NCBI RefSeq assembly: GCF_000282575.1
Contig: NZ_AKJA01000101.1
Location: 1 to 50,816 of the forward strand
DNA: 50,816 nt
DNA from: Herbaspirillum sp. YR522
GTDB taxonomy: Bacteria; Pseudomonadota; Gammaproteobacteria; Burkholderiales; Burkholderiaceae_D
Reading direction: 5' to 3'
The position numbers were made by a program, and so were the translations under genes. The notes beneath the pieces are model-generated. The model saw only the letters and a list, made by a program, of their open reading frames with translations, did no database searches and was not told the origin of the DNA. This document shows, piece by piece, positions 7,415-16,448 of this stretch (positions within the stretch are counted from its first letter, which is position 1; each line of letters begins with the position of its first letter).

Positions 7415-8575
7415 ATGAAACATGCGAAGCGCCTTCAGACCTTGACCCTCGGATCATCATTGCTGATGGCGGCCCTGCCGGCCTTGGCGGTGGTTGACAG
7501 CCAGGGAGGGCCGGCAGTCATGCAGATGAACTTCCAGCCGCCCGTGACCCGCATTGCCGAGCAGATCTACGACCTGCACACCCTGATGTTGATCATCTGC
7601 CTGGTGATCTTCGTGGCGGTGTTTGGCGTGATGTTCTATTCGATCCTCAAGCACCGCAAGTCGCTGGGCCACAAGCCGGCCACCTTCCACGAGAGCACCT
7701 ACGTCGAGATCGCCTGGACCGTGGTGCCTTTCCTGATCGTCATCGGCATGGCCCTGCCGGCCACCAAGACGGTGGTGGCCATGAAGGACACTTCCAACGC
7801 CGACCTCACCATCAAGGTCACCGGCATGCAGTGGAAATGGGGCTACGACTACCTCAAGGGCGAAGGCGAGGGGATCTCTTTCCTGTCCAACCTGGCCACG
7901 CCGCGCGAGCAGATCACCGACCCCAGCATCAAGAAGAACGACAACTACCTGCTCGAAGTCGATAATCCGGTGGTGGTGCCGGTCAACAAGAAGGTGCGCA
8001 TCGTCACCACCGCCAATGACGTGATCCACTCGTGGACCGTTCCCGCCTTCGGCGTGAAGCAGGACGCCATCCCCGGCTTCGTGCGCGACACCTGGTTCCG
8101 GGCCGAGAAGATCGGCACCTATCGTGGCCAGTGCGTCGAGCTGTGCGGCAAGGACCACGCCTTCATGCCGATCGTGGTCAACGTCGTCAGCGATGCCGAC
8201 TACAAGAAGTGGGTCGACCAGAAGAAGAAGGAAATGGCCGCCAGTGCCGATGACCCGAGCAAGACCTGGACCATCGACGAGCTCAAGCAGCGCGGCGAAA
8301 AGGTCTACCTGGCCAATTGCGCGGTGTGCCACCAGGCCAGCGGCAAGGGCTCGCCAGGCACCTTCCCGGCGCTAGACGGCGACCCGGTGGTCAACGGCCC
8401 GCGCGCGGCGCAGATCAACGTGGTCCTCAACGGCAAGAACGCCATGCCGCCCTGGAAGGGGGTGTTGAACGACACCGAGATCGCCGCCGTGATCACCTAC
8501 ACCCGCAACAGCTGGTCGAACAAGGCGCAGGAAAACATCGTCCAGCCGGCAGAAGTCGTGGCCAGCCGCAAATAA
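7415..8575 (+). CDS. coxB: Cytochrome c oxidase subunit II with fused cytochrome c domain
   Basis: This 386-residue subunit II has a signal peptide, two membrane helices (about residues 53-75 and 100-117) and a periplasmic cupredoxin domain with CuA ligands His205, Cys240, Glu242, Cys244, His248 and Met251. A C-terminal class I cytochrome c domain follows, with haem motif CAVCH (Cys302, Cys305, His306) and an AMPPW methionine-ligand region near residue 347. Electrons pass from the haem c through CuA to subunit I. The fusion is seen in caa3-type and many betaproteobacterial aa3 oxidases. The ATG at 7415 has GAGGAAAT upstream and begins a proper signal sequence; the frame extends upstream only as a shadow. 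Confidence 0.97.
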   Translation: MKHAKRLQTLTLGSSLLMAALPALAVVDSQGGPAVMQMNFQPPVTRIAEQIYDLHTLMLIICLVIFVAVFGVMFYSILKHRKSLGHKPATFHESTYVEIAWTVVPFLIVIGMALPATKTVVAMKDTSNADLTIKVTGMQWKWGYDYLKGEGEGISFLSNLATPREQITDPSIKKNDNYLLEVDNPVVVPVNKKVRIVTTANDVIHSWTVPAFGVKQDAIPGFVRDTWFRAEKIGTYRGQCVELCGKDHAFMPIVVNVVSDADYKKWVDQKKKEMAASADDPSKTWTIDELKQRGEKVYLANCAVCHQASGKGSPGTFPALDGDPVVNGPRAAQINVVLNGKNAMPPWKGVLNDTEIAAVITYTRNSWSNKAQENIVQPAEVVASRK

Positions 8576-8624
8576 CCGAACACGAAGCGCACACCGCATC
8601 GCATACCGCATCGGAGACCGCAAC

Positions 8625-10232
8625 ATGACCACCACCGTCGACCACGCACCTGCCCATCCGCACGATCCGGGGCACGAGCACGGCCACCATGATCATCCGC
8701 ACGGCTGGCGGCGCTGGCTGTTGGCCACCAACCACAAGGACATCGGCAGCCTGTACCTGTGGTTCTCGTTCACCATGCTGTTGTCGGGTGGCGTATTGGC
8801 CCTGCTGATCCGGGCCGAGCTGTTCCATCCCGGGCTGCAGTTCTTCCGTCCCGAGTTCTTCAACCAGCTCACCACCATGCACGGACTGGTGATGGTGTTC
8901 GGCGCCATCATGCCGGCCTTCGTGGGCTTCGCCAACTGGATGATTCCGCTGCAGATCGGCGCCTCCGACATGGCCTTTGCGCGCATGAACAATTTCTCGT
9001 TCTGGCTGCTTCCGCCGGCCGCGCTGCTGCTGGCCGGTTCGTTCCTGGCGCCGGGTGGTGCCACCGCCGCCGGCTGGACGCTGTATGCGCCGCTGTCGAC
9101 CCAGATGGGACCGGGCATGGACATGGGCATCTTTGCCATGCACATCATGGGCGCGTCCTCGATCATGGGTTCGATCAACATCATCGTCACCATCCTCAAC
9201 ATGCGCGCCCCGGGCATGACGCTGATGAAGATGCCGATGTTCTGCTGGACCTGGCTCATCACCGCCTACCTGCTCATCGCCGTCATGCCGGTGCTGGCCG
9301 GCGCCATCACCATGACGCTGACCGACCGTCATTTCGGCACCTCCTTCTTCAACGCCGCCGGTGGCGGCGACCCGGTGATGTACCAGCATATCTTCTGGTT
9401 CTTCGGCCACCCCGAGGTCTACATCATGATCCTGCCGGCCTTCGGCATCGTCTCGCAGATCATCCCGGCGTTCGCCCGCAAGCCGCTGTTCGGCTATGCG
9501 TCGATGGTGTATGCCACGGCCTCGATCGCGATCCTGTCGTTCATCGTCTGGGCCCACCACATGTTCACCACCGGCATGCCGGTGACGGCCCAGCTGTTCT
9601 TCATGTACGCCACGATGCTCATTGCGGTACCGACCGGCGTGAAGATCTTCAACTGGATCGCCACCATGTGGCGCGGCTCGATGACCTTCGAGACGCCGAT
9701 GCTGTTCTCGGTCGGCTTCATCTTCGTCTTCACCATGGGCGGTTTCACCGGGCTGATCCTGGCGGTGACGCCGATCGACATCCAGATGCAGGACACCTAC
9801 TACGTGGTGGCCCACTTCCACTACGTGCTGGTGGCCGGCTCGCTGTTTGCGCTGTTCGCCGGGTTTTACTACTGGGGCCCGAAGTGGACCGGTTTCATGT
9901 ACAACGAATGGCGCGGCAAGTTCCACTTCTGGGCGTCGCTGATCACCTTCAACGTCACCTTCTTCCCGATGCACTTCCTGGGCCTGGCGGGCATGCCGCG
10001 GCGCTATGCCGACTACCCGGCGCAGTTCACCGACTTCAACATGGTGGCGTCGATCGGGGCCTTCGGTTTCGGCCTGTCGCAGGTGTACTTCCTGTTCTGC
10101 GTGGTGATCCCGTCGATCAAGGGCGGCCAGAAGGCCGAGGCCAAGCCTTGGGAGGGCGCCGAGGGACTGGAGTGGACGGTGCCGAGCCCGGCGCCTTTCC
10201 ATACCTTCGAAGAGCCGCCCATCGTCAAGTAA
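8625..10232 (+). CDS. coxA: Cytochrome c oxidase subunit I
   Basis: This 535-residue, twelve-helix subunit reduces oxygen to water and pumps protons. Ligands are visible: haem a His86 (TTMHGLVM) and His399, CuB His262, His311 and His312 (WFFGHPEVY, WAHHMFTTG), the cross-linked Tyr266, and haem a3 His397 (VAHFHYVLV). The His-rich N-terminal tail (residues 4-26) is unusual but occurs in this branch. It lies 49 bases after coxB in the same operon. A long antisense frame opposite it is a codon-bias shadow. Confidence 0.98.
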   Translation: MTTTVDHAPAHPHDPGHEHGHHDHPHGWRRWLLATNHKDIGSLYLWFSFTMLLSGGVLALLIRAELFHPGLQFFRPEFFNQLTTMHGLVMVFGAIMPAFVGFANWMIPLQIGASDMAFARMNNFSFWLLPPAALLLAGSFLAPGGATAAGWTLYAPLSTQMGPGMDMGIFAMHIMGASSIMGSINIIVTILNMRAPGMTLMKMPMFCWTWLITAYLLIAVMPVLAGAITMTLTDRHFGTSFFNAAGGGDPVMYQHIFWFFGHPEVYIMILPAFGIVSQIIPAFARKPLFGYASMVYATASIAILSFIVWAHHMFTTGMPVTAQLFFMYATMLIAVPTGVKIFNWIATMWRGSMTFETPMLFSVGFIFVFTMGGFTGLILAVTPIDIQMQDTYYVVAHFHYVLVAGSLFALFAGFYYWGPKWTGFMYNEWRGKFHFWASLITFNVTFFPMHFLGLAGMPRRYADYPAQFTDFNMVASIGAFGFGLSQVYFLFCVVIPSIKGGQKAEAKPWEGAEGLEWTVPSPAPFHTFEEPPIVK

Positions 10233-10256
10233 GCCTTGCACCTCACTGGGGACGCC

Positions 10257-10367
10257 ATGCCTGAACGCAAGAAACCGAACAACGCGCGCACCGGCCTGCT
10301 GCTGGCACTGGTGGCGCTGGCGTTCTTCGTCGGTATTTTCATCAACCGCATCTGGTTTGCCAAATGA
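10257..10367 (+). CDS. Cytochrome oxidase small assembly protein (36 residues)
   Basis: This short frame encodes a basic N-terminus (MPERKKPNNAR) and a single membrane helix (GLLLALVALAFFVGIF), ending NRIWFAK. It sits between coxA and ctaG and overlaps ctaG by four bases (ATGA). Very short single-helix proteins annotated as cytochrome oxidase small assembly protein occupy this place in Burkholderiales. Position, overlap and helix make it a real gene; its exact role is not known to me. Confidence 0.8.
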   Translation: MPERKKPNNARTGLLLALVALAFFVGIFINRIWFAK

Positions 10368-10912
10368 GCGGCGAACGGCGTGGCCTCGGCCTGAACCGTG
10401 TGATGCTGCGCAAGCTGCTGGTGGTGGCGGTATTGATGTTCGGTTTCGGTTACGCGCTGATCCCCTTGTACCGCAAGATCTGCGAAGTGACCGGCGTGAA
10501 CCTGTTGACGCCGCGCGACGTCACCGCCCAGGCGCCGACCAATACCCAGGTCGACCGCTCGCGCACGGTGACCATCGAGTTCGATGGCAATGCGCAAGGC
10601 CCGTGGCGCTTCCGGCCCACGGTCAGCAGCATGAAGGTGCATCCGGGCGAGATGGTGCAGGTGACCTATGAGGTGGTCAACACCCAGGCGCGCAATGTCG
10701 ACGCCCAGGCCATCCCCAGCTATGCGCCGCAGCAATCGGCGGCCTTCTTCAAGAAGGTCGAGTGCTTTTGCTTTACCCAGCAGACCCTGGGACCGAACCA
10801 GGCCAAGCAGATGCCGGTGGTGTTCTACATCGATCCCGGCTTGCCGCGGGAGGTCAGCACCATCACGCTGTCGTACACCTTCTTCGAGATCGGTGGCCGC
10901 GGCAATGGATGA
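10364..10912 (+). CDS. ctaG: Cytochrome c oxidase copper-assembly protein CtaG (Cox11)
   Basis: This 182-residue Cox11/CtaG protein delivers copper to the CuB site of subunit I. One N-terminal membrane helix (about residues 15-34) anchors an immunoglobulin-like periplasmic domain. The copper-binding CFCF motif is present (Cys134 and Cys136, in KVECFCFTQQ), followed by the family MPVVFYIDPGLP. It overlaps the small assembly gene by four bases and the DUF2970 gene by eight, so translation is likely coupled along the operon. Confidence 0.96.
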   Translation: MSGERRGLGLNRVMLRKLLVVAVLMFGFGYALIPLYRKICEVTGVNLLTPRDVTAQAPTNTQVDRSRTVTIEFDGNAQGPWRFRPTVSSMKVHPGEMVQVTYEVVNTQARNVDAQAIPSYAPQQSAAFFKKVECFCFTQQTLGPNQAKQMPVVFYIDPGLPREVSTITLSYTFFEIGGRGNG

Positions 10913-11123
10913 TCTGAAGCAGGCCAGCCGCCGCCGCGCATCGTTCGGCGCCACCATGAAGGCGGTGCTGTGGTCGTTCTTCGGCGTGCGCGGCAAGCGC
11001 GGCTACGAGCAGGATGCGGCGCGGCTGAACCCGTTGCATGTGCTCATTGCCGGGGTGATCGCAGCAGCCCTGTTGGTGCTGGGCCTGTTGCTGGTGGTCA
11101 AGCTGGTGTTGGCGCAGGCTTAA
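10905..11123 (+). CDS. DUF2970 small membrane protein
   Basis: The 72-residue product has the DUF2970 pattern: a basic N-terminus, ATMKAVLWSFFGVRG, then a conserved polar stretch and a C-terminal helix (about residues 46-68). Family members are nearly always found in betaproteobacterial cox operons between ctaG and coxC, as here. The start at 10905 overlaps the end of ctaG by eight bases (ATGGATGA). The function is unknown; a role in oxidase assembly is inferred from context only. Confidence 0.85.
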   Translation: MDDLKQASRRRASFGATMKAVLWSFFGVRGKRGYEQDAARLNPLHVLIAGVIAAALLVLGLLLVVKLVLAQA

Positions 11124-11177
11124 TGGATGCAGGCACGATAGATCAGGTATACCTCGAAACCGAATCGGGAGAAGCAC

Positions 11178-12038
11178 ATGAGTTCACAGCAAGCCAAGGC
11201 GCCGTACTACTTCGTTCCGGGGCCATCGCGCTGGCCACTGCTGGCTGGCATCTCGATGCTGGTCACCATGATCGGGGCATCGGCCTGGGTCAATGGCGCC
11301 GCCTGGGCGCCGTATGTCAACCTGGTCGGTATCCTGATGGTGCTGGTGGTGCTGTACTACTGGTTCGGCGAGGCCATCCACGAATCCGAATCGGGCCTGT
11401 ACGGAGAACGTATCGACCTGTCCTATCGCTGGAGCATGAGCTGGTTCATCTTCTCCGAGGTGATGTTCTTCGCCGCCTTCTTCGGTGCGTTGTTCTACGC
11501 CCGCAGCATCACCATGCCCTGGCTGGCGGACCTCGACCACAAGGTGCTGTGGCCCGAATATACCGGGCAGTGGGGCGGCACCGGGCCGGCCGGTACCATC
11601 GAAAGCTTCAATGTCATGGGACCGTTCCCGATCCCCACCATCAATACCTTGCTGCTGCTGAGCTCGGGCGTGACGCTGACCCTGTCGCACCACGCCCTGC
11701 GCGCCGGCCATCGACGCGCCACCTCGGTATGGCTGTTCCTGACCATCTTGCTGGGCGCGATCTTCATGGGCTTCCAGGCCTATGAATACATCCATGCCTA
11801 TAGCGAGCTGAACCTGAAGCTGACCTCGGGCATCTATGGGTCGACCTTTTTCATGCTGACCGGCTTTCACGGCTTTCACGTGACGATGGGGGCGATCATG
11901 CTGTCGGTGGTGCTGTATCGGCACTTGCGTGGCCATTTCACACCTACCAATCATTTCGCCTTCGAGGGCGCAGCCTGGTATTGGCACTTCGTCGACGTGG
12001 TGTGGCTGGGGCTGTACGTGGTGGTGTACTGGCTCTAG
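11178..12038 (+). CDS. coxC: Cytochrome c oxidase subunit III
   Basis: This 286-residue subunit III has seven predicted membrane helices. Family motifs include SWFIFSEVMFFAAFFGALFY (about residues 90-109), LSHHALRAG, and the C-terminal AFEGAAWYWHFVDVVWLGLY. Subunit III stabilises subunit I and supports proton uptake. A GGGAGAAG ribosome site lies just before the ATG. It is the last structural gene of this transcript: a terminator follows, then a gene on the other strand. Confidence 0.97.
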   Translation: MSSQQAKAPYYFVPGPSRWPLLAGISMLVTMIGASAWVNGAAWAPYVNLVGILMVLVVLYYWFGEAIHESESGLYGERIDLSYRWSMSWFIFSEVMFFAAFFGALFYARSITMPWLADLDHKVLWPEYTGQWGGTGPAGTIESFNVMGPFPIPTINTLLLLSSGVTLTLSHHALRAGHRRATSVWLFLTILLGAIFMGFQAYEYIHAYSELNLKLTSGIYGSTFFMLTGFHGFHVTMGAIMLSVVLYRHLRGHFTPTNHFAFEGAAWYWHFVDVVWLGLYVVVYWL

Positions 12039-12066
12039 CGCAACGGCGGCGTCGGCGCCCGTCACG

Positions 12067-12094
12067 AGCCGCACCTGGGGTGCGGCTTTTTTTT
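12067..12094 (+). terminator. Rho-independent terminator after coxC
   Basis: AGCCGCACC (12067-12075) pairs with GGTGCGGCT (12079-12087) with a three-base loop and eight following Ts. The T-tract touches the stop codon of the minus-strand DUF2909 gene. Confidence 0.85.
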
Positions 12095-12293
12095 AGCGGA
12101 TGCCGGTGGGCTGGATCCAGCCCAGCTTGTAGCACAGCAGGATCAGCAGGAACAGGCCCACCGACAGGCCCACGCGCCAGGTCAGCGCCTGTACCGTGCG
12201 GTTGCTCTTGCCCTTGTCGCGCATCAGGAATATCAACGCCGACGCCAGGCTGGCGAGGATCAGGATGAAGGCAATCGCGACGAAGATTTTCAT
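12093..12293 (-). CDS. Twin-transmembrane protein, DUF2909 family
   Basis: This 66-residue protein consists of two hydrophobic helices (about residues 3-23 and 41-57) joined by a basic loop (RDKGKSNRTVQALTWR). This is the DUF2909 twin-helix pattern, usually found next to SURF1 in betaproteobacterial oxidase clusters. The ATG at 12293 is preceded by GAAGG about ten bases upstream. It is encoded opposite to its neighbours and diverges from the SURF1 gene. The function is unknown. Confidence 0.8.
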   Translation of the reverse strand: MKIFVAIAFILILASLASALIFLMRDKGKSNRTVQALTWRVGLSVGLFLLILLCYKLGWIQPTGIR

Positions 12294-12383
12294 ACGGGTA
12301 AAATCCTTCTGTCTCCTGCCGCGCCTGGTCGCCGGGCGGGGCGATTGCTGACGCGACTGTTTAAATATTTTCCGGCCATTGTA

Positions 12384-13106
12384 ATGCCAATCAGATTCCG
12401 AATTCGCTGGGTACCGTTGTGCGCCACCTTGATGGTCGCGGCCGCCGGCGTCATGCTGGGCCAGTGGCAGAGTCGTCGCGCCGAAGAAAAGACCGAGATC
12501 CAGCAGCGCCTGGAGTCGCGCGCCAGGCAGGCGCCCCTGCTGGCCCTGCCGCCCGACAGCGCGCTCGACCAGGCCGAGTTCCGGCAGGTGCTGCTGGCGG
12601 GCCGGTTCATCCCGCAATGGAGCATCTATCTCGAGAACCGGCCGCATGCCGGGGTCAGCGGGTTTCATGTGCTGATGCCGTTCAGGATAGCGGGCTCGGA
12701 CCAGGTGGTCATGGTGGGACGAGGCTGGGCACCGCGCGACGCGGTCGATCGCACCCGCCTGCCGCAGGTGCGCACGCCCGCCGGCGAGGTCCGGATACAG
12801 GGCGTGCTGCGGCGGGGCGCCGGTCATGTGCTCCAGTTGGGGCAGCCCGATACGCCACGGCCGGGGGCGATCCTGCAGAATCTGGATATCGTGGCGCTGG
12901 CCGAGGCCAGCGCGCTGCCGCTGTCGACGGCGGTCATCGAGCAGACCGGTGCGTCCGACGATGGGCTGGTGCGCGACTGGCCGCTACCATCGCTGGGCGT
13001 CGACCGCCACCGCGCCTATGCATTGCAGTGGTACGCACTGGCGGCGATGGCGTTGATTTTTTTCCTTGTGACGGGATTCAAGCGTGGACGCAATGACAAA
13101 GCCTGA
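12384..13106 (+). CDS. SURF1 family cytochrome oxidase biogenesis protein
   Basis: This 240-residue protein has the SURF1 layout: an N-terminal membrane helix (about residues 10-27, ending LGQWQSRRAEEK), a periplasmic domain with IYLENRPHAGVSGFHV and VGRGWAPRD, and a C-terminal helix (about 215-232). SURF1 helps insert haem A into subunit I. I chose the ATG at 12384, which matches the family N-terminus; a TTG at 12345 would add 13 residues and neither has a strong ribosome site. Its end overlaps the next gene. Confidence 0.9.
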   Translation: MPIRFRIRWVPLCATLMVAAAGVMLGQWQSRRAEEKTEIQQRLESRARQAPLLALPPDSALDQAEFRQVLLAGRFIPQWSIYLENRPHAGVSGFHVLMPFRIAGSDQVVMVGRGWAPRDAVDRTRLPQVRTPAGEVRIQGVLRRGAGHVLQLGQPDTPRPGAILQNLDIVALAEASALPLSTAVIEQTGASDDGLVRDWPLPSLGVDRHRAYALQWYALAAMALIFFLVTGFKRGRNDKA

Positions 13107-13707
13107 AGCAGTATCGGATGCAGACCAGGGGCGTCGCCGGCGCGGGCGCTGGAAGTTGTTGCTGGTGGTGGCCGTGTGCGCCGCGCCGATGATCGCATCC
13201 TATCTCACCTATTACGTCATCAAGCCGCAAGGGCGCAACAACTACGGGACCCTGATCGATCCCCGGCAACATCCGATCCCCGACCTGGGCAGCACGGCGC
13301 TGGACGGCCATCGGGCGGGCCTCGAGGATTACCGGGGCAAGTGGGTCATGCTGCAGGTCGATCGCGGCGACTGTACCGAGGTTTGTCGCAACAAGCTGTT
13401 CACCATGCGCCAGCTCAGATTGATGCAAGGTAAGGAAATGGACCGCATCGAGCGCGTCTGGCTGATCGTCGACCGCGAGCCGGTGCAGACCATGCTGATA
13501 CGCGAATTCGACGGTACCGACATGCTGCGGGTGGATGCGGCGCGCCTGCGCTCCTGGCTGCCGGTGGAGGCGACCACCATGGCCGAGGATCATATCTACC
13601 TGATCGACCCGCTGGGCAACCTGATGCTGCGCTTTCCGAAGGATCCCGATCCGGGGCGCATGAAGAAGGACATCTCCAAGCTGCTGCGGGCCTCGGCCAT
13701 CGGTTGA
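13093..13707 (+). CDS. Membrane-anchored thioredoxin-like protein of the oxidase cluster
   Basis: The 204-residue product has one N-terminal helix (about residues 20-42, VVAVCAAPMIASYLTYYV) and a periplasmic domain resembling the SCO/thioredoxin fold: GKWVMLQVDRGDCTEVCRN carries a CxxxC pair (DCTEVC) at the SCO copper-site position. A C-terminal DHIYLIDPLGNLMLRF matches the SCO strand before the last helix. It is typically annotated as a cytochrome oxidase-associated transmembrane protein between SURF1 and COX15. A role in copper or thiol handling is inferred. The start is ATG 13093 (GTG 13084 also possible), overlapping SURF1 by 14 bases. Confidence 0.75.
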   Translation: MTKPEAVSDADQGRRRRGRWKLLLVVAVCAAPMIASYLTYYVIKPQGRNNYGTLIDPRQHPIPDLGSTALDGHRAGLEDYRGKWVMLQVDRGDCTEVCRNKLFTMRQLRLMQGKEMDRIERVWLIVDREPVQTMLIREFDGTDMLRVDAARLRSWLPVEATTMAEDHIYLIDPLGNLMLRFPKDPDPGRMKKDISKLLRASAIG

Positions 13708-13761
13708 CGGCCCGGGGCCGGGGCCGGACATGACGATTTTTCTAGGGAAGAGATTCAAACG

Positions 13762-14874
13762 ATGTTGATTCAATTGGGCCTGATGGGCCTCCTGGTGGCG
13801 CTGATCCCGCTGACGCTGGTGTGGGTCTCCAACGACGCCAACAAGTACCGCAAGCTGGTGTGGGTGACGCTGTTCCTGACCTTCGACCTGATCATGTTCG
13901 GCGCTTTCACGCGCCTGACCGATTCCGGCCTGGGATGCCCGGACTGGCCGGGTTGCTATGGTCATTCCAACCCGTTGTTGGCACACGAGCATATCAGCGC
14001 CGCCCAGGAGGCCATGCCGACCGGGCCGGTGACGGTGGCCAAGGCCTGGATCGAGATGACGCACCGCTACCTGGCCATGGCGGTCGGGGTGCTGATCATC
14101 ACCATGGTGGCGATCGCCTGGCAGCGCTGGCTCAAGTCGCGCCGCACCGCGCGCGACTTCCGCCCCGGCTTTCCCACCGCGCTGTTGGGTTTCGTATGCC
14201 TGCAGGGCGCCTTCGGGGCCTGGACCGTAACCATGAAGCTGCAACCGGTGATCGTTACCATCCACCTGTTGCTGGGCCTGACCCTGCTGGCGATGCTGGC
14301 GTGGATGGCGGCGCGCCAGGAGACCCACCTGCCGCTGACCCGGGTGGGACGGTCGCTGGCCGCGCCGGCCACCGTCGGCCTGCTGTTGCTGGTGCTGCAG
14401 GTGGCCCTGGGCGGCTGGGTCAGCACCAATTATGCAGCGCTGGCCTGCAGCGACTTTCCATTGTGCAATGGCCAGCTGGTGCCAGACATGGACTTCGAGC
14501 ACGGTTTCACACTCTGGCGTCACCTGGGCATGACGGCCGCAGGCGACTACCTGCCGTTCCAGGCGCTCACGGCGATCCACTGGGTGCACCGCAGTTTTGC
14601 CTTTGTCGTGATCTTGTATGTTGTATGGCTGGCACACCGGGCAATGCGCGATGGCGGACTGCGTCGCACCGCCCGCTGGCTCTTGCTGGTCATCGGTTTG
14701 CAGCTGGCCACCGGGCTCGCCACCATCTATTTCAACTGGCCGCTGGCCATTGCCGTGGTGCACAACGGCGGTGCGGCGCTGCTGGTGCTGTTACTGGTCA
14801 TGTTAAACTACAAGGCTAGATTCGCTCCCGTTGGCGCCGCCAGCCCGGACGATGCGCCAGCCGCTGCCACCTGA
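13762..14874 (+). CDS. ctaA: Haem A synthase (COX15/CtaA)
   Basis: This 370-residue protein has eight membrane helices and oxidises haem O to haem A. Conserved elements: [20 protein letters not shown] (about residues 48-67) with its cysteine pair, [10 protein letters not shown] and [10 protein letters not shown], which carry haem-ligand histidines, and a second cysteine pair in [13 protein letters not shown]. It precedes the haem O synthase gene by one base, so the two steps of haem A synthesis are cotranscribed. Confidence 0.96.
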   Translation: MLIQLGLMGLLVALIPLTLVWVSNDANKYRKLVWVTLFLTFDLIMFGAFTRLTDSGLGCPDWPGCYGHSNPLLAHEHISAAQEAMPTGPVTVAKAWIEMTHRYLAMAVGVLIITMVAIAWQRWLKSRRTARDFRPGFPTALLGFVCLQGAFGAWTVTMKLQPVIVTIHLLLGLTLLAMLAWMAARQETHLPLTRVGRSLAAPATVGLLLLVLQVALGGWVSTNYAALACSDFPLCNGQLVPDMDFEHGFTLWRHLGMTAAGDYLPFQALTAIHWVHRSFAFVVILYVVWLAHRAMRDGGLRRTARWLLLVIGLQLATGLATIYFNWPLAIAVVHNGGAALLVLLLVMLNYKARFAPVGAASPDDAPAAAT

Positions 14875-14875
14875 C

Positions 14876-15769
14876 ATGACCACTCTGACTGCCCAACCCA
14901 ATCGTATTGCCCAGTACTGGGCGCTGACCAAGCCACGCGTGACGCAGCTGGCCGTGTTCTGTGCCGTGATCGGCATGTTCCTGTCGTCGCCCGAGTTGCC
15001 GGATTGGCGCAAGGTGGTATTCGGCACGCTGGGGATCTGGCTGCTGGCCGGGGCGGCATTCGCCATCAACTGCCTGGTCGAGCGCGAGATCGACTCGCGC
15101 ATGGCCCGTACCGCGCGGCGCCCGATGGCGCGCGGCGAGATCACGGTACCGCAGACGCTGGTGTTTTCGGGCGTGCTGGGCGGCCTGGGGATGTGGGTGC
15201 TGTATGCGCTGGTCAATCCGCTGACCATGTGGCTGACCTTTGCCACCTTCCTCGGCTACGCCATCATCTACACCATCCTGCTCAAGCCGGCGACGTCGCA
15301 GAACATCGTCATCGGCGGCCTGGCCGGCGCCATGCCGCCGGCGCTGGGCTGGGCGGCCATGGCCAATGACGTGCCGATGCAGGCATGGGTGCTGGTGATG
15401 ATCATCTTCATCTGGACCCCGCCGCATTTCTGGGCGTTGGCCATGTACCGTCGCGACGACTACGCCAGGTCGGGCCTGCCGATGTTGCCCATCACGCACG
15501 GCATGGAAGTGACCAAGCTGCATATCCTGATGTACACCATCGCCCTGGTGGCCACCACCATGCTGCCGTTTGCCATCGGCATGAGCGGCCTGATCTACCT
15601 GGGTACGGCCATCGTGCTGGACGCGATCTTCTTCTGGTTCTCGTGGCAGATCTATCGGCACTACACCGACCTGGTCGCCCGTCGCGCGTTCGCCTACTCG
15701 ATCATCTACCTGTCGATCCTGTTCGCGGTGCTGCTGGTGGACCATTATTTCCTGTTCCGTACCTTCTGA
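14876..15769 (+). CDS. ctaB: Haem O synthase (protoheme IX farnesyltransferase)
   Basis: The 297-residue UbiA-family membrane prenyltransferase converts haem B to haem O. Both family Asp-rich motifs are seen: [19 protein letters not shown] (about residues 62-80) and the later [15 protein letters not shown]. About nine helices are predicted. The ATG at 14876 lies one base after the ctaA stop; a frame extension to 14831 overlaps ctaA and is not needed. It supplies haem O to CtaA for the oxidase encoded upstream. Confidence 0.96.
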   Translation: MTTLTAQPNRIAQYWALTKPRVTQLAVFCAVIGMFLSSPELPDWRKVVFGTLGIWLLAGAAFAINCLVEREIDSRMARTARRPMARGEITVPQTLVFSGVLGGLGMWVLYALVNPLTMWLTFATFLGYAIIYTILLKPATSQNIVIGGLAGAMPPALGWAAMANDVPMQAWVLVMIIFIWTPPHFWALAMYRRDDYARSGLPMLPITHGMEVTKLHILMYTIALVATTMLPFAIGMSGLIYLGTAIVLDAIFFWFSWQIYRHYTDLVARRAFAYSIIYLSILFAVLLVDHYFLFRTF

Positions 15770-15776
15770 TTAAGCG

Positions 15777-16370
15777 ATGATCAAGCCAATCCTGAGGGCC
15801 ATGCTGCTGGCCGCCTGCACCACGCTGCTGGTGGCATGCGGCCCCTCCAAGCCCGAGGCCAAGTTCAACAACACCGATGTCACCGGGCTCGACTACGCCA
15901 AGGACTTCGCGCTGACCGACCACAACGGCACGCCGCGCACCCTGGCCGACTTCAAGGGCAAGGTGGTGGTCATGTTCTTCGGCTATACCCAATGCCCCGA
16001 CGTCTGCCCCACCACCATGGTGGAAATGGCCAACGTGATGAAGGAACTGGGGGCCGACGCCGAGCGCGTGCAGGTATTGTTCGTCACCGTCGATCCCGAG
16101 CGCGATACGCAGCAGATCCTGTCGCAGTACGTGCCGGCGTTCGACAAGCGCTTCCTCGGCCTGCGCGGCGACGCGGCCGCCACCGAGAAGGTCGGCCGCG
16201 AATTCAAGGTGTTCTACCAGAAGGTGCCGGGCAAGGAGCCGGGCAGCTATACCATGGACCATACCGCTGGCAGCTACGTGTTCGACCCGCAGGGGCACAT
16301 CCGGCTGTTCGTCAAGCATGGCCAGGGGCCGCAGACGCTGACCCACGATATCAAGTTGCTGTTGTCCTGA
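15777..16370 (+). CDS. SCO1/SenC-family copper chaperone lipoprotein
   Basis: This 197-residue lipoprotein (lipobox LVAC, Cys21) has a thioredoxin-like SCO domain. The copper-binding CPDVCP motif is at Cys73 and Cys77, with the third ligand His162 in DHTAGSYVFD. SCO proteins help build the CuA site of subunit II. It starts seven bases after ctaB and closes the oxidase cluster; a hairpin terminator follows, shared with convergent rpoH. Confidence 0.95.
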   Translation: MIKPILRAMLLAACTTLLVACGPSKPEAKFNNTDVTGLDYAKDFALTDHNGTPRTLADFKGKVVVMFFGYTQCPDVCPTTMVEMANVMKELGADAERVQVLFVTVDPERDTQQILSQYVPAFDKRFLGLRGDAAATEKVGREFKVFYQKVPGKEPGSYTMDHTAGSYVFDPQGHIRLFVKHGQGPQTLTHDIKLLLS

Positions 16371-16397
16371 TCCGGCCGCCCCGGATGCGGAAAAAGG

Positions 16398-16427
16398 AAA
16401 AGGCACCCGAGGGTGCCTTTTCTGTTT
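16398..16427. terminator. Bidirectional terminator between the SCO gene and rpoH
   Basis: AAAAGGCACCC (16398-16408) pairs perfectly with GGGTGCCTTTT (16411-16421) around a two-base loop. T-rich sequence follows on both strands, so it can end both convergent transcripts. Confidence 0.75.
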
Positions 16428-16448
16428 GCTGCGAATAAATGTCGCCAA

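Noticed and set aside
8493..10241. A 582-codon minus-strand frame opposite coxA
   Set aside because: It is low-complexity His/Gly/Arg/Asp-rich antisense to a highly conserved gene, so it is a codon-bias shadow.
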